NCBI GenBank assembly: GCA_018136815.1
Contig: CM030939.1
Span: 2,969,419-3,033,418 of the forward strand
Source of the DNA: Isochrysis galbana
Taxonomy: Eukaryota; Haptophyta; Isochrysidales; Isochrysidaceae
DNA: 64,000 bases
Reading direction: 5' to 3'
Under the pieces are notes generated by a model. The model was not told the origin of the DNA. It saw only the letters and a program-made list of their open reading frames with translations, and did not search any database. Each line of letters begins with the position of its first letter. Position 1 is the stretch's first letter. The translations under genes were made by a program, and so were the position numbers. Positions 40,330-51,035 of this stretch are shown here, one piece after another.

Positions 40330-41552
40330 CTAGGGGAACGGCCCGTTGGCCATGTATTGTTCGAGTGTTGGCGGCTGCATCCCGAATTTGCTGCTCACGA
40401 TGCTGCCATACAAGCACGTGTGCATGTTGGTAAACAGGTTTGCGACACGCAAGTAAGCGCCAACGTCGCGTCGCAATATTTGTTGCCCGCGTGCGAGGTC
40501 GAACCAAGGCCACAGGTTGGCAACTTTACCAAATCCCCATTCCACACTTACACGAAAGGGGCTCATAACAGAATTGAAGAAAGCCTGCCAAGGTGCCAAC
40601 TGCCCACGGTACATCCTGTAGAGATAAGCTGACATGGGGTAGGCGGAATCGCCAAGCAGACAATAAACGCGCCCAACTCCTGCGCAGCATAGCTGCATCA
40701 CCTGAAGTAGGCCCGATATCATCAGCACAAACGCATCGTGCCGCGAACCATGCACCGGGCCATACGCCCACGGCTGTATGCCATTAGGGAAAACTATGCC
40801 TTGAATCTTGACGCCATGGCAACGCTTGTGCCCCGAGAAGTAAACGCCTTGACTACGCACGGGCCGTGCTATCGGCCAAAGCTTGCCATCTATAAAACCT
40901 ACCATATTGCTCACGGGCACTCCCGCAGATGCGAGCACTGCAGCAAACGTGGGAAACAAGGGAGCGTACGTTGAGAAGCCCCGGGAGTCCATGAGGAAAG
41001 GGAACGTGCGGTGGATGTGCTCGACGACGGCGTGGTGAGCTGCTGAGATAGCAGTCTCACTACGACCGGTCTCCCACACCAGAGACGCTGCTGCTCCTGC
41101 GCGAAGGGGTGGGTGCAGGAGGGGGTGAGGGTGGAATTTGAGGGCCTGGCAGATCTTGTTCCTACGAGGGACGCACCTGCAGTGCGGAACCGACGCAGCG
41201 TCACGAGCGCCGCCTCCTCGCCCCACATGATGTGGCCGCCACGCAGACGCCAGCCTGCCGGGAGCTGCAGCGCTTCGATGAAGCGCCGCAGATCCTCGAG
41301 CCGCACGCCGAAGCGGAGATAAATGTCACGCGCCATCACGTCGCCGCCTGCGCCAGCCTCCGCCGCCTCTCGCTCGAGCCTGGCCACCGATAGCCGCTCG
41401 GGTCCGATGCGCGTGCGCATTGACCGACAGAGCTGTTCGGTTGCCATGGCGAGGAGGAGTTCCTCCTCGCCATCGCTGTCGTCGTCCATCGGAAGGAGCA
41501 GCTCGTCCCAGTTATACTCGTCGGCGCCGGCCACCGCCAGCGCCAACGCCAT
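40330..41552 (-). CDS. PIF/Harbinger-type DDE transposase (HARBI1-like)
   Basis: Two exons, 41177-41552 and 40330-41096, with an 80-bp GT...AG intron that keeps phase. The product is 380 residues from the ATG at 41552 (MALALAVAGADEYNWDE). The N-terminal half is acidic then helical. After the junction, AISAAHHAVVEHIHRTF leads to the DDE_Tnp_4 core: GFIDGKLWPIARP (first Asp), YFSGHKRCHGVKIQGIVFPN, GPVHGSRHDAF, LLGDSAYPMSAY (second Asp) and FRVSVEWGFGKVANLW (Glu). The DDE triad is therefore present. In autonomous Harbinger elements a Myb/SANT-like partner gene accompanies the transposase; none is visible here, nor clear TIRs close by. It may be a domesticated copy or an element whose ends I cannot see. 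Confidence 0.85.
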
Positions 41553-41824
41553 CTCGGCGTCGCCTGCAGCTCCATCGCTGTGTAGGGGCGGGTGGGCATC
41601 GCGAACCCGCCGGCTGCCGTAGGTACTCCTCACAGCGCGGGAATCACCTCTCGCGGGAGATCAAGGGAAAAACTAGTGAAGTGAACCCCCGCGCGGCCGT
41701 CTCGCCTGTCGTAGAATCCTGTTTTTCTCGGTTTTACTCACTACTTCCACCAGAAAAAACCCGAGGTGAAACCCAAGTGAAACCCCTACGACAACCCTCT
41801 AATTCTCTCACACCACTATCACAC
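41553..41824. other. 5' flank of the Harbinger gene
   Basis: No gene. It ends with TATCACAC (41817-41824), the left target duplicate of the next element. Confidence 0.5.
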
Positions 41825-42201
41825 CCCGGATGGGACAACAGGTACAAGGTCAACAGGTTTTGGGGGCCTCTTCCTATTAAGAGGACATGTTAACAGGTCG
41901 CAATAGGTCCGTAACAGGTCAAAATAAAACTCATTTTAATAATATTTTAGATCTATCAGTATGATTTATGATATGAATTACGATTGGTTTCTAACTTCTG
42001 AGCTTAGTTACTAGGGAGAGGAAGGGATCTGAGATGATCTGGGCGTGGCTACGATAGCGGTACTTATACTTATAGCCACGCGCGAGGCGAGAATATTTGA
42101 AAGGTTTTTTTTACCTAATAGTACCTAATAACAGGTAACAGGTCTAGTAGACCTCTTGACCTCTTAATAGAACCTATTAGAAGCCTATTGTCCCATCTGG
42201 G
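41825..42201. mobile_element. MITE with 8-bp TSD, hAT-like
   Basis: The left end CCCGGATGGGACAAC and the reverse complement of the right end CCCAGATGGGACAAT agree at 13 of 15 positions. TATCACAC is present at 41817-41824 and 42202-42209. An 8-bp duplication is typical of hAT transposons. Both ends carry repeated AACAGGT/AATAGGT-like motifs. The middle is AT-rich. At about 42040-42116 it contains TGGGCGTGGCTAC...GAGGCGAGAATATTTGAAAGG plus a T-run, the inverted counterpart of the left end of the 24281 insertion. No coding frame. Confidence 0.8.
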
Positions 42202-42209
42202 TATCACAC

Positions 42210-43165
42210 GCACTTCGATTTCGAGAGACAACCCCTCCTTTTCGCTCGATGGTTCGACAGTCTCATATGTCATATGGTAAGATTGGTTGGCTACCGAAAC
42301 ATTGGCATTTGGGCATGATGGTGGTCATGCACTGTGCTCATATGTGTCTTGGACTGGTGAAATGAAGACTAAAATTAGAATTATTTTGGTTATAATTTGG
42401 CAAAACAATAATTAATCAATTTGATCTTTTTCTTTTTTCTCTTGCGGCGGCGCGCGATGGCGGCCGCTGCGATGGTCGCTGGCCTCGCCAGTGGCCTCGC
42501 ACGCGGCCTGTGGCCTGTGGCCGCTCTGGCGAGGGTCTGCGCGGCCAGGAGGCCAGCAGGCAACCCCTCCCACCATGTTGAGGCGGTGCCCCTCGCGCGT
42601 GATGGGCCAGCCCATCATGCGCAGCACCGTCATTTTGACGGCTCGCGGCCAGCCGCGCACTGCACGCGCGCGAGAGGCTGGCAGCCGATGCCAGCAGGGG
42701 CGAGGTGGAGGGCGCAGGCGACGCCGTGCGATTGCGCAGGGCTCTGTACTGCCTGTCCGGGGGTAACTGTGCCCGGGGAACGCAGGCGCGCGTCGCACAG
42801 CGCGACCTGTGGTGCACTTTTGTGGTCGACGTCAATTTCGCACGAGCGCGAAAACGTTTTTGGGTCTGTGTGTTGAATGGCGTCGAAAATGTGCACATTT
42901 CTGGTAAGATTCTGCCTAATATACCCATTTCCAGTGTAATACCCTAAAGATCGCGTGATAAAACCTCAATCTTGACATCTTGACTTGGTGAATTTTCACC
43001 CTTAGAAGTTAAAAGGCGTGTTTGACCGCGCTAAACTTACGTCATAGCCAACGCCGAAGACAAAGGAACGCAGGGGGGGGGGGCAGCGTAATGTTGTTAG
43101 TAAAATAGCTGACGAGAATTTTTATCCTATTGGCATAGCTTACTTTAGGCTGTTCTCGAACAATC
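42210..43165. other. No supported gene
   Basis: AT-rich at 42300-42430, then a GC-rich block (42440-42830) with Arg/Ala-rich frames on both strands, then AT-richer sequence with a G-run near 43070-43083. I see no family, splice structure or clear repeat match. Confidence 0.4.
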
Positions 43166-43375
43166 CTATTGTCGATGGTTAGTCCGATATTTGAAGCGAG
43201 CCGCCGTGGGAGGGCGAGATGACGGTAGCTCGCGCGATCTCGTCGCATAGAAGAGCAATTGTCGGGCGGGCTTCCCGACGAGCTCGGATGTCAGTTGCAT
43301 CTCGCTATACAAGATTGTGATCTCGGAGAGCTCAGGTCCATCGAGCTGCGTCACAAGACGAGCTGCACCGACCAT
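43166..43375 (-). CDS. Possible small ORF or isolated exon
   Basis: A 69-codon frame from the ATG at 43375 reads MVGAARLVTQLDGPELSEIT and later LVGKPARQLLFYATRSREL. It is more protein-like than its neighbours. No domain. It may be an exon of an unseen minus-strand gene or chance; a purine-rich microsatellite follows upstream at 43680-43920. Confidence 0.25.
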   Translation of the reverse strand: MVGAARLVTQLDGPELSEITILYSEMQLTSELVGKPARQLLFYATRSRELPSSRPPTAARFKYRTNHRQ

Positions 43376-43399
43376 CCCCACGAGAGACGGGCGACGACG

Positions 43400-43829
43400 C
43401 CGCAGTCCTCCGCGGTGTTCTGCTCATGAGACAAGAAAAGAGGGACGAGAGAAGAGGGTTTCTTTCCCCCCTAATCTCTCCATTGGAGAGAGCGAGCGAG
43501 AGAAGGAGAACGGAGAAGCAGGTGAAAGGAGGGTTCAGAGATGAAGAATGTTTTGAGAAGAAGAGGGAAAATAACGAGTGCGGGGAGTGGAAGGGGGGCA
43601 ATGAGGGAGAGCGAGGGAGAGGGCCGATGAAATTTGTTCCCGTACCAGACCTCCGTGGAACCTCCGTGGAATGATGGGACGGTGTAGCCGTATGATGGGA
43701 GGAGAGAGAGAGGGGGGAGAGAGGGGGAGAGAGAGAGAGAGAGAGGGAGAGAGAGAGAGGAGAGAGAAGGAGAGAGAGAGAGAAAGAGACAGACAGAGAG
43801 AGAGACAGAGACAGAGAGAGAGAGAGAGG

Positions 43830-43864
<35 letters not shown>

Positions 43865-43920
43865 GGGAGAGGGAGAGGGAGAGGGAGAGGGAGAGGGAGA
43901 GAGAGAGAGAGAGAGGAGAG
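43400..43920. repeat. GA-rich purine tract
   Basis: The plus strand is almost pure purine from about 43690 to 43920 (GAGA, GGGAGA units, a G-run at 43854-43867) and strongly purine-biased from 43425. It is directly upstream of the membrane-protein gene on the same strand, like the GA tract before the gene at 34630. Confidence 0.85.
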
Positions 43921-44036
43921 GGCTCCGCCCCCCCCCTCCCCCTCGCTTCCTACCCCTTCAAGGAGAGGGAGAGAGGCTCGCGTACGCTCTGTGGGACGAG
44001 TTGAAGAGCACCGAGCCAGTGGGGCTGCTGGCGCAG

Positions 44037-46215
44037 ATGAGACTCCCGCCGCCCTCGCCGATGGCCAAGCTGGCTCGCTCAATGCGATGGGACTCCGCCA
44101 CCACCACCGCAACCCTTCACGCCATCCGTAGTCTCCAGGCCAGTTGGAGGGCCGCGCTCGATGAGCGCAGGAGACTGAGGGCCACTCTCACTCTGCAGTG
44201 GTACGCCAGGCTCCGCCGCTCTCGTCCGCGACCGAGGCCTCTGCCGTTTCTCGCGGCGCTCGAGGGACAGATACGCTGCCTCGCCGCACTCTCCGTCGCC
44301 TCGCTCATAGTCCTCGATGGCACACTCGGCATCGTCAGGCCACCGCATGGCCGCGTCGCTACAGCGTTCTGCTCCCTGCCCGCACTCCGAGCGCTTCTCG
44401 CTGAACTTTGGCGCACGCAGTCGGGCACACAAGAGCGCTCGAACCTGCTCGACGCCATCGCCCTCTCCTCCACTCTCCAGGCTGTAGCCATTGCTGTGCG
44501 CAGCCTCATCGACACGAATAGCCTCAAGTCGGAGGCACTGCTCACGCAAGAGTTCACTTCGCTGCGCTGTCTGCACATTGCCGTCGTCCTCGGCGCTATG
44601 CCCTGCTCTGAGCGAGCGCGCATTCTCTATTTCTGGCAGATGAGCACTGCGATTCTTCTCGTAACCATTGTTCATGCTAGGTTGCTTGGCGGCCACATAG
44701 GCTGGATGCTTCTACGCGGCCTGGGCGTCTTTGTACTCGCACACCGGGCCACCTGCAAAATGACGAGCAGCGCGATGCGTCATACGCACGAGCGTGAAAT
44801 GGCCATGGCGGAGCTCACCGTTGCCATCGACGGGACACGTGGGTCAAGTTCGCTGATGGCGCTTGTCGACACAGAGTCGGTTCAGCGCGAGTGGCAGGAG
44901 GGGCCACTCAGTCGATATTGTGCACAAGCCTTTATGGCCACCATCACCCTCTTCCTCACCGGAAGGGGCCTGCTCATGTACTTTGACGAAGGACGGAACA
45001 TGGCTACGAGTTTTCTTGTGACGCGATCCAGTCTAGTGTACCCCATGGGTGCCGTCGTTGATGGCGTATACGTGCCCTTCGCCCGATCCAACAGGGCCAT
45101 CCACATTGCTATGTGCGCGATTGGCGCTCTCATGCTTGTTGTCAACTCCATGCAAGTAGCCGTCGGGGTGAAGGGACTCGTCCAGCTGCTATGCCGGCGG
45201 ACCAAACCAGCACTCTTTGGCGGCGTTGATCTTGACCTCGATTACTTTTATGAGCTGGAGCGACACTTTGTGCGGTGCACCGCATCCGCTGTTAGCCACC
45301 CTGTCAAAGTGGAAAGCTCCTTGCATGCCTCGCAAGGCGCGCCGGGCATTGAGGGTCTCGTGCAGCTCCATGAGTCGGCGATGGCGTTCCTACGAGGGCT
45401 TTGCGCCGCGTTGGTCCCCCTCTCTCCCCGGATGCGCCTTCTCGTCGTGGGTATCACCAGCCTGAAGCAGCTCATCAATACCGCCGAAAGGGCTTTAAGT
45501 GCCAACGGCTTCCAAGTTGCCATGGGGCTGCTAACGCGCGAAACTAGTCTTCTCATGCTCGGCTCTGCAGCGGTGCGGCCAGCCGCCCATCGCCATCCGC
45601 CCACTCCCACCCCACCCGCGAGTGCCTCATCACACGCTCGTGCGCTCGCCTCCTGACAATTCTCTCGTGAACGATTGACAGGGATACATTGGCGTTGAAG
45701 CTGCGATCGCCTCCATCTGGAAACGCCAGCGTCTTCTTGCAAAGCTAGAGGTGAATCGACGAAGCCAGCTGCAAGTTAAAGCAAAGGTATTCCTGCGCAA
45801 GGCGATCGCGGACGAGGACGACGCGGCGGCTCAAAGGAGGGAGCACGTCGCAGCCCCAGTCACGCAGGGCTTGACTGACTCAGTATTTGATGCGCCAACT
45901 GCGCATCGGAGGATCGCCTTCAGCATTCTCTGCTCCCCGGTCAACGCCCAGAGACACGGAGCATCCATTCCACCGACGACGAGCAGGCTCAACGGACGAG
46001 GAGCGCAAGTGACTAACCCTTGCAAGCGCATCCTCACGGCAGATGCCCGTGCACCCGAAGCTCCCACCAAAGGCCTTCATATGAGAACCGCCGAGAAGAC
46101 CTTTTCCCACAACAGTCCTAAAAGCAGTAGCCCGGTCTGCAGCACGCACAACGGGTCCAACTCGGCGCAGGCTTCCAGCGGCACTGCTCCGCCCCATTCA
46201 AATAAGATTCGATGA
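44037..46215 (+). CDS. Multi-pass membrane protein, unknown family
   Basis: Exon 1 runs to 45572 and exon 2 is 45682-46215 (stop). The 109-bp intron (CG|GTGCGG ... TTGACAG|GGATAC) keeps phase 0 and joins LLTRETSLLMLGSAA to GYIGVEAAIASIWKRQ. I start at ATG 44037, but the frame is open and protein-like upstream (RLAYALWDELKSTEPVGLLA) from a possible acceptor near 43970, so a 5' exon is probably missing. Six or more hydrophobic segments are visible, for example IRCLAALSVASLIVLDG, STAILLVTIVHARLLGG, RGLGVFVLAHRA, AFMATITLFLTGRGLLMYF, HIAMCAIGALMLVVNSMQV. The layout resembles a 7TM/gustatory-receptor-like or transporter-like protein but no diagnostic motif is seen. The last exon is a basic, Ser-rich cytoplasmic tail. 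Confidence 0.7.
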
Positions 46216-46779
46216 CGGTGTGCCACCCTACCTCCGAGCAGCTAGGATGAGTGTTGCCAAGCAACGCGCGCCCTTATTGGTGTGCCTTTCACACTTACCT
46301 CCACACCATGCTCCTGCACAGACGCTAATTGACATCCTCAACTAGCTTACGCGTCTCAAATCTCTCTCGTGGGTTACTACCCTCGCTCTCCCTCCCGTCC
46401 ACTGAAGAACATCGGGCCACTCCGGCATCAAAAGATGCGGGCTGTTATCGGCAGACTACATCTTGTGCTCTCGGTCGCCTCGGCGTTGTGCGGAGTTGAT
46501 GGGCGGGTCGATCAAGCTAGATGTCACGCGGCAGTAGGTTAGGTGAACAGCTGACGCGCGGCCCCGCTCCGCCCCGCGCTTGAAGCGACAGTGCCTTCGC
46601 AAAGCACAAAACTATCCGATAGTCGACAATCCCGCGTCCTGCATATGACGCTTTATGACCTTTTTCGATCCATTTTGATTTTGAATTCGTTTGTGACAGT
46701 ATCAATTGTGCTTAGTCAATGGCAACAAATGGGGACTGGGAGGTTCAATGGTTCAATCAATCTTTCAGAGGTGCTTATA
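46216..46779. other. 3' flank, no gene
   Basis: Ordinary composition with short frames only. AT-richer from 46640 toward the inverted R1 end at 46780. Confidence 0.45.
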
Positions 46780-46985
46780 ACTAAGTCCATACTTGGTTAT
46801 TCACCCAGGGGGGGCATGAGCCCCCCCCCCTCTATGCACTCCTCCCCTGCTGTGGGGGAGGGAGGAATCACCCACCGGCATGCTCCCTCCCGGAGTTCCT
46901 GACGGCGTCTTCTGCGCGCAGGGGGGGAAATTCCTATTCCCCCTCCGGAGTTCCTGCCGGCGTTTTCTCCGCGCGCGGGGGGGCA
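46780..46985 (-). repeat. R1 repeat, inverted partial copy
   Basis: On the minus strand the end reads CAAGTATGGACTTAGTTATA, and further in GGGGGCTCATGCCCCCCCTG. These are diverged forms of the R1 right end (GGGGGCTCGTGCCCCCC, CAAGTATAAACTTAGTT). Within it GGAGTTCCTGACGG and GGAGTTCCTGCCGG form a short direct duplication. Confidence 0.6.
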
Positions 46986-48094
46986 CCTCAACCAATCCTT
47001 CCTTCGCCCAGCCTCCCTCCCCTCATCGACTCCAACCTCTACTTCCTCCCACCGGGTACTGCTCCTTCCCCGTCACCGCTCCACCTCTACAACCACTACC
47101 CACCCTACTCCTCCCAACCCATCTCTCTTCCCCCGCTTTCGGCCATCAACCACTCACCACACCACTCCCCTCCGCCGACCATCCTCACACACACTCCCCA
47201 TCAGCTCTACCCTTCTCCGCTCGCCATCGCCCACCCCCATCCGCCCCCATCCTACCTCCCCGCCGCCGAATCGTCGCTCGCTGCCGCCGTAGCGCACCAC
47301 CTTTTCCTTCTCCAATCCGCTCAACCCTCCCCATCTCCCCGGCCGCCACCGCCATCGTGGACGGCGCACTCACCCCCCCCCGCCACCGTCCACGTCGACG
47401 GCTCCGCCGCCCCCGCCGCCGCCCCCTCCACCGCCGCCACCCCAGCCGCCCATGCCTCTGCCTGAATCATTCGGCCCCGTCTCCCCTCTCCCCGCCTTCT
47501 GCGATGCGCGCGCCGCCCCGACACCGGCTCTCGCATCGGGGGGGGGTGTCGCGGGTAAAGGGGGGGGCCTTGTACACTTCCCCCTCGTATGTTCCATTTT
47601 TAGGTCTTCCCGCGCGACTCCCTCTCCGTCGCCGCGCCCCAGCTCCCTTCTTCCCGTATCGTCCCGTATCGGTCCGCCCCCCCTCCCTTCTCCTCTCCTC
47701 TCCCCGGCTCCCCCGCGGAAGCCCTCCCCCCTCTCTCCCCTCCCGTTTCTCCCCGAGTGCTTCCTTGAGTTTCCGGCCTCCTTTTGTCTAGTTCTTTCCC
47801 GCGCGATTCCCTTCCCCCCGCGCGTGACATTTTCCCTCGGTGTCCCAAGTACGCTCAGCATCGCCGCTCGAGCGCCCCCCCCGTGCCTCTCCCGTCTGCT
47901 CCTCGTCTCCGTCCTTGTGCTGCGACACCCCATGTCGACCGAGAGTGTGCCCACGGTCCCAGCCCCGTCCCCGTGTGCTCCTTCGCTCCCTGTTGTCTCC
48001 CCTCCCACGCTCCAAGTGAGCCATACATCCCATGTTACTTCTCACCTCCCACTCACACCCAGTCGCACCACAGCCACAGCTCTACACAGCCCAT
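46986..48094. other. Pyrimidine-rich region, no supported gene
   Basis: The plus strand is C/T-rich (CCCTCC, CCACC) throughout, so frames on both strands are long but Pro/Ser- or Gly/Arg-rich. GGGGG runs occur at 47540-47565. Possibly an old repeat body between the inverted R1 end and the FLKGN element. Confidence 0.45.
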
Positions 48095-48330
48095 CACACT
48101 CCCATTAGGCCCCCTTGCCTGCGAGACCAGAACAGGATCTTGGCGTGGGGGGCTGTTTGAGTGTGGAGGGAGGGGTGCTCCGGCTAGCGCAGGTAGTAAG
48201 CTAGTGAAGAGCTGGGTGGCATAAGGGGGAAGGGTGCTTGCGCTCGCCGCGGCAGGGAGTCCTGTCTTGTGTGCGCGCTAGTCCCGTTCCTTTGCCGCGC
48301 CGCGACCCATAAAAATTTGTTAAAAATTTA
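48095..48330 (-). repeat. FLKGN-element 3' module, intact copy
   Basis: Read on the minus strand it gives, without interruption, the module split at 19985-20112 and 20849-21000 (GGGTCGCGGCGCGGCAAAGG ... CGAGCGCAAGCAC ... CCTTCCCCCTTATGCC ... CCTAATGGGAG). It demonstrates the empty site of the insertion at 20113-20848. Confidence 0.8.
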
Positions 48331-48780
48331 AATTTATAATAGCCGAGAGGGCGCCAGCCTTTACAGCCACGAAGGCTGCCGTGAATCATCAATTTGTGCG
48401 GAGATTGGATCGTCGTCGGCATGCTTAGCGTTTTGCATGCCCTGACCCCGTAGTTGACCGGAATCGTAGCGTTATCGACATTGAAGATGAGTTTGCGGGG
48501 GAAGCTACCGTCCATAAAGGATCCTTGGCCCGCCGAGACGTATAGGTGCCAGCGGGTGGAGTAGGCTGCCCTGGACACGAAAGTGCCCGCGCCTCCTTCG
48601 AGCTTCATTCGCTCGCGGTTGCCCTTCAGGAATGTTAGTCCCTCCTTTTCGACCGCCTTGATTAGCGCGCCTAAATTGAGTTGCTTGGCTTGAGCGAGAC
48701 CATCAGCTTCGACGACCAGGTGTGCTGCCACGTCCTGGAGAGCGTTGTAGAGTGACTTTCGCGAGGTGGCGCCTCGCTTG
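48201..48780 (-). CDS. FLKGN-family repeat-encoded protein, 5' part lost in gap
   Basis: Open from the assembly gap at 48781 to the stop at 48201. It starts KRGATSRKSLYNALQDVAAH, continues LVVEADGLAQAKQLNLGALI and EGLTFLKGNRERMKLEGG, then AAYSTRWHLYVSAGQG and FPRKLIFNVDNATIPVNYGV. The first 60 residues match 18900-19061 (+). This copy keeps about 110 further residues that the 18056 copy has lost. The middle (GTFVSRAAYSTRWHLYVSAG) has beta-like alternation. The last 30 residues run into the repeat module at 48095-48330. No known domain is recognised. Probably a transposon or domesticated-transposon protein. Confidence 0.55.
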
Positions 48781-48880
48781 NNNNNNNNNNNNNNNNNNNN
48801 NNNNNNNNNNNNNNNNNNNNNNNNNNNNNNNNNNNNNNNNNNNNNNNNNNNNNNNNNNNNNNNNNNNNNNNNNNNNNNNN
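48781..48880. other. Assembly gap (100 N)
   Basis: Exactly 100 N. It removes the upstream part of the FLKGN copy and any junction with R3 to the right. Confidence 1.
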
Positions 48881-48959
48881 GAACCTTCTAGACGCTTCTA
48901 ACGAACAACCCTGAGTAGCAACCAAGGGGAAGAAACACCAAAGGGGCCAAGGGCTTGCA

Positions 48960-49597
48960 TGTAACTTGCATCAAAGAGAAAGATTCCCTCACCTAGGAAG
49001 CGAACCTACACCGGTCTCCAAGGGGAGATGGCAAATTAAACCTCAATCAAATCTCGAGCGGCTAGAGCAACCGACTCGCTCGCCAAACACCTTGACCGAG
49101 AAGAAAGAAGCAAGGACCTACAAGCCAAGGGTAGCGGACCTAGGGAATGTGAGAGGAAGTTTCCGAACGCCAACGCCAAACGCCGAACGCGGGGATTCAA
49201 CGAAACCCTAACCAGGCCAAGCAGAACCTACGAAGAACAGGCCTAGACAACAACGAAAGTCAGCAGGTCCCAAGAAAGAACCGGAACCCAACCAGAAACA
49301 ACAAGCCTTGCAAGAAGCTAAACAAGCCTTCACAAGGTAACTCGAGAGCCTGAGACAAGCGCGCAGCGAGTGACAGGCGACCTGGCTCCTTTGGGTCAAG
49401 ATTACCCGAAAGGAGGAAACCTGGAATCTAGACCTGACAAACAGGCTAGAAGGAACGAAACGAGAACTCGAATTCTAGATCGCTAGGGACGAACCCTACC
49501 AACCTAGATGTACCTGAGCTTCGCCGTGTGGCCGCACGACGAAGGACCTGGAAACAAGAGCCTGGAAATCGCATCATCTAAGATGAATGCGACAAGC
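48960..49597 (-). repeat. Interspersed repeat R3, copy 1 (inverted)
   Basis: Matches 61246-61860 in inverted orientation over about 590-630 bases with scattered differences. The outer end (49574-49597) is TCGCATCATCTAAGATGAAT plus GCGACA, a near-palindrome that can form a terminal hairpin. No long frame is shared convincingly. The short frame at 49208-49399 has a counterpart at 61440-61622 but is Cys/Leu/Ser-rich and unrecognised. Confidence 0.85.
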
Positions 49598-50286
49598 ACA
49601 CCCTCTCCTCGAGGCCACGCTGGGGGAAAACCCATTTCGGGTAAAACAACGCAGGGGGTGGGGAGCACTCGTGAGTTTCGGGGCCCAGAGCGCTAATCTC
49701 CCTCGCCCGAGCGAGTGGCCACGGCGAGCCGCGGCCCTTCCCTCCTGGCTCTAGCGCCCCCGTCTTCTCTTACCCAAATAGGTCGAGAAGACACGTAAAC
49801 ACCGGAGGGGAGAGCTGCCGCTCCCCCCTCCTCCCCTCCCTCTTCCCTCTTCCTCCTCTCTTCCCTGCGGCGGGGGCCCATGGCGCGCGCCTGCGGCCCC
49901 TCTTCAGGTCCCCAGGTGGCCTGCAGGGGCCTGGGAGCACAGCTCAGGGGGCAGGTGAGGCTAGGGCATGGCCCTGGCCCCTCCTGCCTCTCCCTCGTTG
50001 GCGCTTCGCGCCCCTGCGGGTCGGCTGGAGCTGGCTGGGGGGTCCTGATCAGGGGGGCCCAGGGGGAGGAGGGGCTGGTCATAGGGATGGGCTGGCCACG
50101 ACAGGCCAGGGCGGGCGAATCAGGCGTGCCTGTGGGGAGAGGGATGGGTCAGCAGGGCAGTGTGCTCCTGGCAGGCCATCAGGGCCGTGCCAGGAGAGCG
50201 GGTGGTTCCTCCCCCATGGCAGGGGAGGAGTGGTGAGAGGGGGGGGCTCGTGCCCCCCCATGGGCGAACCAAGTATAAACTTAGTT
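49598..50286 (+). repeat. R1 repeat, copy
   Basis: Nearly colinear with 55775-56457: TCCTCTCCTCGAG-type start, CACGCTGGGGGAAAACCC, CGCTAATCTCCCTCGC, GGCGAGCCGCGGCCCTTCCC, ATGGCGCGCGCCTGCGGCCC, CAGCTCAGGGGGCAGGTGAG, GGCAGGGGAGGAGTGG, and the end ATGGGCGAACCAAGTATAAA then CTTAGTT. It abuts the end of R3 with no spacer. Confidence 0.85.
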
Positions 50287-51035
50287 GCGGCACTTCAAAA
50301 TGTGCCTGCCTCCCAAGGAACACAGCTGTGCGCGTCACTTCCAAAGGTGCCTGCATCCTGAGAGATACTGAGGGGGGGCAGGTCCCATTTCCTTTCCAGA
50401 TCATAGAATCGCTCCTTGGCACCATCGTCACGTTGGAAGAGTCATGGACGAAGATGGATGGAAACAACCGACCGCCAACAACAAGAGCCGAGAGAGCACT
50501 AGAGAATGCAAGAGCACGCCAGAGAAAACGGGGGCAACACTTTACCGGACGACAGCGAAGGAAGGTATTTTATTCGACCTACATTCCACTTTCCCTCGAC
50601 GCCGCCAGGACAACAAAACAGTCATGAAGGCGAGTATTAAGCAACACGTATCCTCATAAGACGACTTACGTAAAAAGTAGGATTTGCTCTCCCACACTCC
50701 ATTTTCTTCGGATTTCGCTCCCGTCCCGAGGACCTCCCACACTCCATTTTCTTCAGATTTCGCTCCCGTCCCGAGGACCTTCAGCTACATCATCGTCCCG
50801 ATCCAAAGAAAGAAAGCGAGAGCATTGCGCCAAAGCACCGCGTTGCGAGTGCTAGCCGTGGCACAAGACGCGCAAACGGCCAGTGGTACTATGACATTGG
50901 TGCGAATTTGCATTCAACTCGGATCTACTATCATGGCCCCAGGTCTTATCACCCAGTGGCGAGGCGATTCCGCTCGCCTCGAGTGCTAATCACTTAGCTT
51001 GTGGGCTCACACGGGCCGTTGCGATGGCCTAAGGG
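50287..51035. other. Gap with a 47-bp tandem duplication
   Basis: 50687-50733 and 50734-50780 are two copies of CTCCCACACTCCATTTTCTT...CCCGTCCCGAGGACC. A short basic frame near 50440-50560 (RAERALENARARQRKRG) could be an exon but lacks convincing splice partners. Confidence 0.5.

Noticed and set aside
46880..48108. Two overlapping Pro/Ser-rich plus-strand frames
   Set aside because: Composition artefact of a C/T-rich strand; no splice or domain support.
48201..48780. LTR or viral structural protein origin for the FLKGN frame
   Set aside because: No reverse transcriptase, integrase, LTR pair or recognisable capsid motif is visible; the multicopy state alone does not show it.
50160..50627. 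155-codon plus-strand frame
   Set aside because: Its first part lies in the R1 repeat; only about 40 basic residues look protein-like and no splice partners are convincing.
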